Source of the DNA: a bacterium
GTDB lineage: Bacteria; Auribacterota; UBA3054
Reading direction: 5' to 3'
DNA length: 64,000 nucleotides
Assembly: GCA_017616555.1 (NCBI GenBank)
Contig: JAFZXZ010000032.1
Coordinates: 365,862 to 429,861 of the forward strand
Below are positions 40,813 through 48,218 of this stretch, one piece after another (the first letter of the stretch is position 1; each line of letters begins with the position of its first letter). A program made the position numbers and the translations under genes. The notes beneath the pieces are model-generated. The model did no database searches. It worked only from the letters and a program-made list of their open reading frames with translations, and was not told where the DNA came from.

Positions 40813-43179
40813 ATGTTTGCTAAGATCAGGAAACTTTCGGCAGTGGCGCTTTTTTTACTGGCCTTTGGCGCCCTTTGGCCGGCGGCGTTTGAACTGGCTC
40901 CGCTTGATCCGGCATACTGTTTTGCTTACGCTTTCTTCCTCATTTTTATTTTCGTTGCGGCCTATTACGTTCCTCAGAAGGCGCTTTACATACTCGCTTT
41001 CATTTTGCCTTTTTCCGCCGCTCCCAGCAGGCTTCTCAACATAGGGGCTCATCAGCCGATAATCTTTTTCGTTCTCATCTTTGCCCTTGGCTATTGGGCA
41101 AACAGGCTAGTTACCAAGCAGTCATCGAACCTTGACAAGAGTTTCAAGCTTCCTTTGCTTCTCCTGTTCATGGTCGGACTTTCTTCGGCTTTCTGGACAG
41201 TGGCTCGCTACGGCGGAGTGTTCACCAGTTTCAGAACGCCTTTCTTTTATGACAGGATAATCAACACGGACGGCAAGACCGCATCCGAGGCCGCCAGGAT
41301 AACGCTTCTGTATTGTTTCCTTTTCCTCATGTTCCCGGCTCTTATATGGACCGTCTCATCTATTTTCGGGGAATTGAAAGAAAGAAGCGAAAGGGCGCTC
41401 TATCTTAAAAAACTGCTGCTTGCCGTCACGCTCGGGCTTTGGCCCGTGCTTATTCTGGCTTTCCTTCAGCACAGGGGCTCCTACCTTCCCAAAGCTTTCC
41501 TTGACATCAGCTGGCTGGAATCGGGCAGGATCTCCGGCGGGATGTCGGATCCGAACTCCCTCGGCATTACGATAGCGCTCTATATCCCGTTGGCCCTCTA
41601 CTTCGTCTGGACAGGCAAAATTTTTGAAAAGATCTTTTTCGGAGTCACGGCCTGCGTTTCTTTCGTCGCTATGACGTATTCCGGTTCGCGCTCGTCGCTT
41701 CTGTTTCTGTTGCTTTTCGCTTTCTTCTTTGCCGCCGGAATGCTTATAGAGCGCTTCAGGAGCAAGAAGCCCGGTCTTGTTCAAGTCTTGGGCGCCGCGG
41801 GGATCCTTTTGCTTTTCCTTATTTTCCTTATCTCCACTCCAAGGATAAAGCTTGATCCGCATTCCAGAAATCCGGTTATCGCTCGCCTTGCGAAACAATT
41901 CCGCCGTCTTGATCACGAGCAGGGAGTCACCATAACGGACCGTAGGGAACTTCAATGGAAGCAGGCTTGGCGCATTTGGAGAGAGTACCCCATAGAGGGC
42001 GTAGGCTTGGGCGCTTTTCCTCTGGAAGTCGTCAACTACAATAGAGAGGCCGGCGACGAAACACCCATGGACAATCCCTGGAACCAATACCTGACCTGGG
42101 GAGTGGAGCTCGGATTGGCGGGCATGGTTGTCTTCATCTGGCTCATTTTCCTGATTTTCAAAAAAGCCTGGGCAAGCGGTAAAGACAGGAGATTCCTGTT
42201 GCTTTCCGCTATCCTTTTGTCGTTCATGGTCATCTCCTTTTTCGGGGCTCATCTCAACGCCCCGGAAGCCGCCTCGATGACCGCCCTTATTCTGGCTGTT
42301 TTCATATCCGACCTTGATGAGGTCTCTAATGAGCCTCTGCGATTCAGGACGCTTCTAGTTTCTGTCCTTTTCCTGGTTTTCTTCAACGCGGTCTATGCTT
42401 ACGGAGTCTTCGGCAAATTAGGCGGCGAGGAACGCCGCCAAAGGTTCGACCTTCCCAGCGACTTCGGTTTCTACGCCAAAGAGCGCTGGATGGGCAGCGC
42501 CTTTACATTCAGATGGAGCGCTCCTCGTGGCGGCATGCTCTTGGAAGTTCCGGAAACTAACCGCGTCATTAAACTGAGGATCGCCGCCGTAAGGGAGGAG
42601 CCTGTCACCGTCACTTTCTGGTATGACGGCGTTCTTTTGGACACCATCAACCTTATGGAGCCGGGATGGCAGGAAATAAAACTCAACATCTTCCCTTGGC
42701 TGGCTAGGAGATCCCTCCTTTGCTTTGCCGTGAATAAGCCTTGGAAGCCGGAAGGGGAGAGCCGCAACCTCGGTTTAGCCTTTGCTACAGATTACGAATT
42801 CACCAATGAATTCCAGAGGCAGGCTCAGGGCTCCATCGGCATAGAGGATACCCAAAACGGCAGGCTGATCGTCATCGGCCAGGGATTCTCCTGGCAGCCG
42901 TCTATTCCCAGCACCAAAGTCCACCTTGATTTTGAAATGCTGCTGTCGAAACCCATTGAGCCCAAGACTCAGGAATACACGCTCTATCTCGGCCAAAACA
43001 AACTCTACGAATTTACGCTTCCCTTCGACGGGCAGTCCCACACGATAGAAGTGGATCTCCCTGAAGGCGACCGTCAGGCTCTTTCCCTCCGAGCCAAAAA
43101 ACTTCTGACCCACAAGATCCAGAATCAGAAGGAAGTGAGCAAAGTCGGCGCCCGTGTAAGAGCCATAGGAGATTTCTGA
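40813..43179 (+). CDS. O-antigen ligase/polymerase-like membrane protein
   Basis: A 788-residue multi-pass protein. About a dozen hydrophobic helices cover residues 1-530. The large loop between them contains SDPNSLGITIALYIPLALYF, MTYSGSRSSLLFLLLF and the IWREYPIEGVGLGAFPLEVVNYN stretch, characteristic of the Wzy_C/WaaL-type family. The C-terminal 240 residues are soluble and beta-rich, probably periplasmic and possibly carbohydrate-binding. The enzyme probably polymerises or attaches the glycan begun by the preceding transferase. Ligase and polymerase cannot be told apart here. Confidence 0.85.
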   Translation: MFAKIRKLSAVALFLLAFGALWPAAFELAPLDPAYCFAYAFFLIFIFVAAYYVPQKALYILAFILPFSAAPSRLLNIGAHQPIIFFVLIFALGYWANRLVTKQSSNLDKSFKLPLLLLFMVGLSSAFWTVARYGGVFTSFRTPFFYDRIINTDGKTASEAARITLLYCFLFLMFPALIWTVSSIFGELKERSERALYLKKLLLAVTLGLWPVLILAFLQHRGSYLPKAFLDISWLESGRISGGMSDPNSLGITIALYIPLALYFVWTGKIFEKIFFGVTACVSFVAMTYSGSRSSLLFLLLFAFFFAAGMLIERFRSKKPGLVQVLGAAGILLLFLIFLISTPRIKLDPHSRNPVIARLAKQFRRLDHEQGVTITDRRELQWKQAWRIWREYPIEGVGLGAFPLEVVNYNREAGDETPMDNPWNQYLTWGVELGLAGMVVFIWLIFLIFKKAWASGKDRRFLLLSAILLSFMVISFFGAHLNAPEAASMTALILAVFISDLDEVSNEPLRFRTLLVSVLFLVFFNAVYAYGVFGKLGGEERRQRFDLPSDFGFYAKERWMGSAFTFRWSAPRGGMLLEVPETNRVIKLRIAAVREEPVTVTFWYDGVLLDTINLMEPGWQEIKLNIFPWLARRSLLCFAVNKPWKPEGESRNLGLAFATDYEFTNEFQRQAQGSIGIEDTQNGRLIVIGQGFSWQPSIPSTKVHLDFEMLLSKPIEPKTQEYTLYLGQNKLYEFTLPFDGQSHTIEVDLPEGDRQALSLRAKKLLTHKIQNQKEVSKVGARVRAIGDF

Positions 43180-44021
43180 TGCTGTATATCGTCGCCACTC
43201 CCTTAGGCAATCTCGAAGACCTCACCCCGAGGGCCTTGAGGATCTTCCGGGAAGTTGACGCCATCGCGGCGGAGGACACACGCCACACCGTCCAGCTTCT
43301 CAGTCACTTCCAAATACAGAAGCCTCTCTTTGCTTTCCATCAGCACAATGAAAGGGAAGCGACGGAACAGCTCATTGAAAAGCTCACCAAGGGACAAAAC
43401 ATCGCCCTCGTCTCCGACGCCGGCTATCCCTGCGTCTCCGATGCCGGAAGCTATCTTACGCAGACCCTCCGCGACAGAAACATTCCCTACACCTGCTTAC
43501 CTGGCGCCTGCGCCGTCGAGACCGCTCTCGTCCTCTCCGGATTGCCAACGGAAACTTACACTTTCCTAGGCTTCCTCCCAAGGGAAGGCAAAGAAAGAGA
43601 GCAAGCTTTCCAAAAAATAGAAAACGCAAAAGAAACAACGATCGTCTTCGAAAGCCCTTTGAGAATCATAAAGCTCATAAAAGATCTCAAGCCCTACCTC
43701 AAGGAAAGAAAGATATCTCTCTTGAGGGAAATGACCAAGATCCACGAGGAATGCGTAAGAGGGACTATAGATGAAGTCCTAACTGAACTTGAATCCAGAG
43801 CTGAAATAAAAGGGGAGTGCGTCCTTGCAATAGAAGGCGGAAAGGAAGAGAAAATTGAAAACAACTCCCAAGATCTCACAATTGACGACGCTGTCAGAAA
43901 AGTTCTTCTTCTCAAAAAGAAAGCCGATCTCTCCCTCTCCCAGTCCGCTCAGGCCGTCTCCTTAATAACCGGCTACAACAGGAAAGAGCTCTACAAAAAA
44001 GCCCTGGACCTGGAATCATAA
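43179..44021 (+). CDS. rsmI: 16S rRNA (cytidine1402-2'-O)-methyltransferase RsmI
   Basis: A 280-residue tetrapyrrole-methylase-fold enzyme that 2'-O-methylates C1402 of 16S rRNA. It has LYIVATPLGNLEDLTPRAL at the start, VDAIAAEDTRHTVQLLSHF, the SAM-binding ALVSDAGYPCVSDAG and YTFLGFLPREGKERE. The C-terminal region is helical. Start and end overlap both neighbours by one base, so it is translated within a continuous operon. Confidence 0.96.
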   Translation: MLYIVATPLGNLEDLTPRALRIFREVDAIAAEDTRHTVQLLSHFQIQKPLFAFHQHNEREATEQLIEKLTKGQNIALVSDAGYPCVSDAGSYLTQTLRDRNIPYTCLPGACAVETALVLSGLPTETYTFLGFLPREGKEREQAFQKIENAKETTIVFESPLRIIKLIKDLKPYLKERKISLLREMTKIHEECVRGTIDEVLTELESRAEIKGECVLAIEGGKEEKIENNSQDLTIDDAVRKVLLLKKKADLSLSQSAQAVSLITGYNRKELYKKALDLES

Positions 44022-45208
44022 TGAACACCCCCGAAACAGACAAGATCTACCGGCCCGAAACCGGCGTAGTCATAAGCATAGGCGAAGACGGCCTTGCCAC
44101 CATCAGTCTTTCCCGCACCAAAGCCTGCGAATTCTGCGGCCAGTGCTCCGTTTCGAAAGAAGACGGCATGATGACTTTGAAAGCGGAAACGAATCCCAAA
44201 GAAGGCTTAAAACCCGGCGATCAAGTAGCTGTGATCAAAAAGCCCGCCGCCCAGATAAAGGCCATGCTTCTCCTTCTGCTTTCTCCGCTCTTAGGGCTTG
44301 TTTTAGGCCTTTTCCTGGGCTTCTTTCTTTTCCCACAGCAGGAAACAAAGCAAGCGCTCTTTTCCATAGCGGGCGCGATCATAGCCGTCTTTATTTCCTT
44401 TGTCATCATAAGGATAAAAAAATGGCACAAAGGCGCCGGTCTTACAATCACGAAACTCACGGTCCTCATTCTTTCCTCGGCTCTATTTCTTTCCTCTTGC
44501 AAAGTAGAAAAGGTGAGGGTTACTGATTCCAAGCCTCAATCATTCTCCGTTGGATTGAAAACAAGCAACGACGACTTTTTCCCATCCGACGCCAAGTTCC
44601 TGGAAAGCACAGAAACTTCCCGTCTATACGCTTCAATTCCAGACAGCATTTTTAAAAGGATGGAGGGCAAATCTTTTCCAAAGGACTGCCAAGTAAAAAA
44701 AGAAGACCTCAGATACGTAAGAGTTAAGCATTACGGTTTTGACGGGCAAGTGCACGCGGGCGAATTCGTGGCTGACAAGAGGGTGGCCTCCAGTCTTGTT
44801 TTCATTTTTGATAAGCTTTTCGAGCAAAAATACCAGATCGAAAAGATAAAGCTCATCGATGATTACGACGCTAAAGATGAGGATTCAATGAAAGATAACA
44901 ACACGAGCGCTTTCTGCTACAGGACCATCGCAGGCAAAGACAAGCTCTCCAAGCACGCCCTTGGCTTAGCCATCGACATCAACCCACTCTACAACCCCTG
45001 CGTCTCCTACAACAAGGATGGTTCTATTAAAAAGGTGGAGCCCGAAGAGGGAAGGCCTTACATTGAAAGAGATGCTTCCGACCCCAGGCGCATTACAAAA
45101 GACAGCCCAATATATAAGCTCTTCACAGAAAACGGCTTCATCTGGGGCGGCGACTGGAACAATCCCAAGGACTACCAGCACTTCGAATACAAGCTCGATC
45201 ATGAATAA
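44021..45208 (+). CDS. RseC-like membrane domain fused to an M15-type D,D-/L,D-peptidase domain
   Basis: A 395-residue composite. Residues 1-145 match RseC/MucC: Cys residues at 36, 39 and 42 (CEFCGQCS) and two transmembrane helices (about 79-104, 112-132). A third hydrophobic segment follows (about 148-162, LTVLILSSALFLSSC) that looks like a lipoprotein signal with a lipobox. Residues 200-395 form a VanY/M15-type zinc peptidase with motif SKHALGLAID (about 310) and DYQHFEY (about 385); His, Asp and His are the expected ligands. No ATG, GTG or TTG in frame precedes the lipobox segment, so this is a true fusion or a lost gene boundary. Function inferred: peptidoglycan trimming. Confidence 0.82.
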   Translation: MNTPETDKIYRPETGVVISIGEDGLATISLSRTKACEFCGQCSVSKEDGMMTLKAETNPKEGLKPGDQVAVIKKPAAQIKAMLLLLLSPLLGLVLGLFLGFFLFPQQETKQALFSIAGAIIAVFISFVIIRIKKWHKGAGLTITKLTVLILSSALFLSSCKVEKVRVTDSKPQSFSVGLKTSNDDFFPSDAKFLESTETSRLYASIPDSIFKRMEGKSFPKDCQVKKEDLRYVRVKHYGFDGQVHAGEFVADKRVASSLVFIFDKLFEQKYQIEKIKLIDDYDAKDEDSMKDNNTSAFCYRTIAGKDKLSKHALGLAIDINPLYNPCVSYNKDGSIKKVEPEEGRPYIERDASDPRRITKDSPIYKLFTENGFIWGGDWNNPKDYQHFEYKLDHE

Positions 45209-45290
45209 GATCCAAATATTATAATAATTTCCCTTCCGCAAATTTCGTAAGCCTCTGCCGCAATCGTTTTTGTAAGCAAATAAAATCGCT

Positions 45291-45326
45291 GTTCTGAAAC
45301 CCTTGAAAAATCAAGACTTCCAGAAC
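45291..45326 (+). other. Nested hairpin in the intergenic gap
   Basis: GTTCTG (45291-45296) pairs with CAGAAC (45321-45326), and an inner hairpin CTTGA-AAAA-TCAAG (45302-45315) lies inside. It sits just upstream of the terminator hairpin and may be part of a structured 3' end or small RNA. The rest of the gap 45209-45457 is AT-rich and I see no gene in it. Confidence 0.4.
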
Positions 45327-45352
45327 TGTTTGCTTGCTAACCCCTGTAAAAT

Positions 45353-45388
45353 CAAGGCTTTCAAAAGCCTTGTTTTTTTTTTTTTTTT
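45353..45388 (+). terminator. Intrinsic terminator after the RseC-M15 fusion gene
   Basis: CAAGGCTT-TCAA-AAGCCTTG (45353-45372), an 8-base-pair stem with a 4-base loop, followed by T16 (45373-45388). It ends the holA-to-M15 operon. Confidence 0.9.
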
Positions 45389-45393
45389 CTTTT

Positions 45394-45402
45394 TGGTAAA
45401 AT
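45394..45402 (+). promoter_or_regulatory. Extended -10 promoter of the beta-helix PEP-CTERM gene
   Basis: TGGTAAAAT at 45394-45402 matches the extended -10 seen elsewhere in the window. The -35 position falls in the terminator T-tract. GGGGAG precedes the ATG at 45458. Confidence 0.5.
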
Positions 45403-45457
45403 TTACATAATTTAACCTTTAACCAAAAAACCATTAAACCTTCAGGGGAGAAAACTC

Positions 45458-47893
45458 ATGAAAAAAGTTCTCTTTTTACTCTTAACCGTTGTCTGCGCCT
45501 CAGCCTGGGCGATAAATTACGACGCTGAATACGACCTGTCCAGCGTTAGTGACGATATTAATATTCAGGGAGCCGGCGTTTATCTAATTGAGGGAGAAAC
45601 TGCTAAATATCACATTGTGGTTGACTTAAAAGAAAATGATGATGTTGTATTGGTATTAAAAAACATCTCTATGGATCTAAGTGACGACAAATCTCCGATA
45701 AGCATTATGAAAGGAAATGTCACGATAGTCATGGACGGCAAACCGAGCACGATCAAGCAAAATGATGGGAAAAATGGTCTCGCAGCTATAACGGTTTTTG
45801 CGGATGCAGAATTAACATTTAATGATTACAAAGATATTGAAAGCACGGAGCTCCATGTTTCTTCCAGCGGCGAAGGCGCGGCTATTGGCGGAAAAGGCAG
45901 CGATCCTGCGGGTGAAGTAAATTTTTATGCTGGCACGGTCGTTGCCAGGGGCGGAATATCTGGCCCTGCTATCGGCGGCGTAAATAACTATGTAAAGACC
46001 TTAAGGATCGGCAGCAAAGCCAAGGTCTATGCCTATGCCGGAAGCGACTGCGAAGCGCCGACTGTCGGCGGAGCTATAAGCGGCACATTCAATTCTACTC
46101 CAACGATCCAAATTTCCGGTGGATATCTTTATGCGGAATCTTCTAGATCGTTTGCTATTAGTTTAGTTGGAAATATGGATGAATATCGTCCAGAGATTAG
46201 GATCACGGACGGGACTGTCGAAGCGAAAGCTGGTGTTGATTATCCTGCCATAGGGGGAGATTGTTTGGTGTTTGTTGACGGCGGTTCGATAAAGGTGCAT
46301 GGTGGCGGTCAAGCAATTTACTGTGAAGGCCATTGTTTACCTACAAATATTTCGGGCATACCGTTATGGGAATGCAGAGTGCCAGCCGGAGTAGTCAATC
46401 ATAGCACCGATAGCAGCTTTACCATGACAAGGAATGGCGCGGCCTACAATTATTCCTACACCGGTAAAGGCCACAAGGCAGATAGTGATTTGAATGGCAC
46501 AGTTGAGTGGGACGACACGCTGTACTTCTATCTACCGTTTGACGAAGGCACTTACGTTGCTAACAGAAATAATGGAGACGCGACGTTCACTTGTACTCCT
46601 CTTGAGGGTCCCGAGATTTTTGATAAGTTTTTCCCTTGTTACTTTAAAAAAGACCTTAGCGGCAGCATCGAGCTTGATTTGAGCCGTGGCTCCATATTTT
46701 TATCAGCGGACGGCGTAAACGGCTGGGATGTGAGCGGAAATCGCGTCGAAGATGTCGAATATTCAAATTACATTATTGTTCAGAGCGCCTCTACGCACAA
46801 TAACATAGCTGTTAAATCGGGCGCTCATACAATTACTCTCCAGGGGATTGATTTTCGTGGTGAAACAGGAGTTTCCGGTTTTGATATTAATGACAATTGT
46901 TCTGTTGATCTGGTTTTGTCAGGTGAAAACATTCTCAGAGCTGAAGGAGCGCCTTGCATTAGCGTGGTAGGAGACTCTGTTCTGACCATAAGTGAAGCGA
47001 ACGGCGGGGGAAATTTGACTTGCGGATCCGATAGTACGGCAATCGGTGGAAACGGTGACTCTTCTGGCCAGATAATAATAAATAGCGGAACCATAAATTG
47101 CTCCGGTGCGACTGGTATTGGCGGCGGAGCGTGCGGGACAGGATATGTCGTCATTAACGGAGGAGAAATAATAGCAAGAGGCTCTTCAGGCGCTGGTATT
47201 GGCGGCGGAGAACAAGGAGCAGGCTATGTTAAAATTTTCGGCGGCTCAATAGAAGCTTACGGAAACACGGGTTCAGGAATTGGCGGAGGACAGCGAGAAT
47301 ATGGGAATATTATGATATATAACGGCGTTGTCAAGGCTTACTCCGAATCCGGCGCAGGCATAGGATGCGGCGTTAATTCATCACAAGACACTCGAGGCGG
47401 CATATGGATCTATGGCGGTACTGTTGATGCCAGAACAGAGTCTGGCGTCGGCTTAGGCGGCAACAGCATAGGCACTATGGTTTGTAAAGGCGGTTCCGTA
47501 TATACTTTCAAAGCGGAAGGACCTGTTTGCCCTTCTATTTCCAATCGTAATGGAGCGTCTCATTTTTCAAGTGCTTATTACAGCGTGATCCCTGATGCCA
47601 TGGCGCCCGTAACCTCCATTTTTGCCGCTGGCGACGGGGAAGTGACTTTCACCGCTAACAAAAAGAACGATTCGTCGTTCAGTTATTCCTACACCGGCGA
47701 AGGTCATGAAGGTGGAGACAACAACCTGTATTTCTATCTGCCGACCGGTGACTATACGATCACTGGTACGAATGGAAAGACATTTGGCGGCAGCGTGACG
47801 AGTGCTGGCGGAACATTCACGCTGGTTCCTGAACCGACTATGTTCGCCCTTCTGGCCATTGCCGCGCTTTGCCTTGGCAGAAAGAGGGCCTAA
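45458..47893 (+). CDS. Duplicated beta-helix PEP-CTERM surface protein
   Basis: An 811-residue exported protein with signal peptide MKKVLFLLLTVVCASAWA. It has two modules, each a carbohydrate-binding/beta-helix region followed by a cap with the pattern SYTGxGHxxD..LYFYLP (about residues 330-360 and 745-770). The second helix has clear turns of about 25 residues of the form I.GG.I.A.G..GAGIGGG (about 525-690). The domain resembles Cthe_2159-type polysaccharide-binding beta-helices, by motif memory only. The C-terminus is VPEPTMFALLAIAALCLGRKRA, a PEP-CTERM signal. Codon usage is more AT-rich than in the housekeeping neighbours. A likely adhesin or glycan-binding surface protein; no catalytic motif seen. 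Confidence 0.82.
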   Translation: MKKVLFLLLTVVCASAWAINYDAEYDLSSVSDDINIQGAGVYLIEGETAKYHIVVDLKENDDVVLVLKNISMDLSDDKSPISIMKGNVTIVMDGKPSTIKQNDGKNGLAAITVFADAELTFNDYKDIESTELHVSSSGEGAAIGGKGSDPAGEVNFYAGTVVARGGISGPAIGGVNNYVKTLRIGSKAKVYAYAGSDCEAPTVGGAISGTFNSTPTIQISGGYLYAESSRSFAISLVGNMDEYRPEIRITDGTVEAKAGVDYPAIGGDCLVFVDGGSIKVHGGGQAIYCEGHCLPTNISGIPLWECRVPAGVVNHSTDSSFTMTRNGAAYNYSYTGKGHKADSDLNGTVEWDDTLYFYLPFDEGTYVANRNNGDATFTCTPLEGPEIFDKFFPCYFKKDLSGSIELDLSRGSIFLSADGVNGWDVSGNRVEDVEYSNYIIVQSASTHNNIAVKSGAHTITLQGIDFRGETGVSGFDINDNCSVDLVLSGENILRAEGAPCISVVGDSVLTISEANGGGNLTCGSDSTAIGGNGDSSGQIIINSGTINCSGATGIGGGACGTGYVVINGGEIIARGSSGAGIGGGEQGAGYVKIFGGSIEAYGNTGSGIGGGQREYGNIMIYNGVVKAYSESGAGIGCGVNSSQDTRGGIWIYGGTVDARTESGVGLGGNSIGTMVCKGGSVYTFKAEGPVCPSISNRNGASHFSSAYYSVIPDAMAPVTSIFAAGDGEVTFTANKKNDSSFSYSYTGEGHEGGDNNLYFYLPTGDYTITGTNGKTFGGSVTSAGGTFTLVPEPTMFALLAIAALCLGRKRA

Positions 47894-47898
47894 AAAGC

Positions 47899-48015
47899 AT
47901 GCGTTTGGTTTTTTCTATTCTGGTGATTATCGTGGCGGTTCTGGCGCTTCTTTTAGTAGCGTACAAGCTGCTGGAGTTTTCAGGCTTCCTGCCGGCGCTT
48001 TTCGGCGGAAACTGA
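47899..48015 (+). CDS. 38-residue single-pass membrane peptide
   Basis: A short frame, MRLVFSILVIIVAVLALLLV followed by AYKLLEFSGFLPALFGGN and TGA. One hydrophobic helix fills residues 3-21, after a single Arg, and a short amphipathic tail follows. GAGGG at 47884-47888 precedes the ATG by about 10 bases. It begins 5 bases after the PEP-CTERM gene and is followed by a terminator about 70 bases later, so it would be the last gene of that transcript. No homologue is recognised. The length is below normal gene-finding limits; the clean hydrophobic composition is the main support. Confidence 0.5.
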   Translation: MRLVFSILVIIVAVLALLLVAYKLLEFSGFLPALFGGN

Positions 48016-48082
48016 AAAACGGGACACAACCGTTAGAAAAAACCTTTACTAGCGGAAACAGGCTTTTAAGCCCCGCCGAAAG

Positions 48083-48116
48083 ACTTCCCTGGGAGAGATC
48101 CTGGGGAAGTTTTTTT
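48083..48116 (+). terminator. Intrinsic terminator with GAGA loop, copy 1
   Basis: ACTTCCCTGGGA-GAGA-TCCTGGGGAAGT, a 12-base-pair stem with two wobble pairs, followed by a T-tract to 48116. It is nearly identical to the hairpin at 50095-50128. Confidence 0.88.
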
Positions 48117-48146
48117 CTATTTGCAAAAACGGCGGCATCGGCAGAT

Positions 48147-48175
48147 TTGATTTCTTGGGCTTGCTCTTGTAAAAT
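48147..48175 (+). promoter_or_regulatory. Sigma-70-type promoter of the PEP-CTERM/SUMF1 fusion gene
   Basis: TTGATT (48147-48152), 17-base spacer, TAAAAT (48170-48175); an overlapping TATAAT is at 48175-48180. The ATG at 48219 follows about 37 bases after the predicted start and has no good Shine-Dalgarno. Confidence 0.6.
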
Positions 48176-48218
48176 ATAATGCGACATAACCATAATATAT
48201 GCTCAAACCGACAAAATT

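Noticed and set aside
45219..45434. 71-residue minus-strand frame in the gap after the M15 fusion gene
   Set aside because: Its Lys-rich part is simply the complement of the terminator T-tract.
47802..48179. 125-residue open frame overlapping the end of the beta-helix gene
   Set aside because: Out of frame with the PEP-CTERM gene, it runs through the terminator hairpin and has no coherent composition; the 38-residue membrane peptide in the same area is the better candidate.
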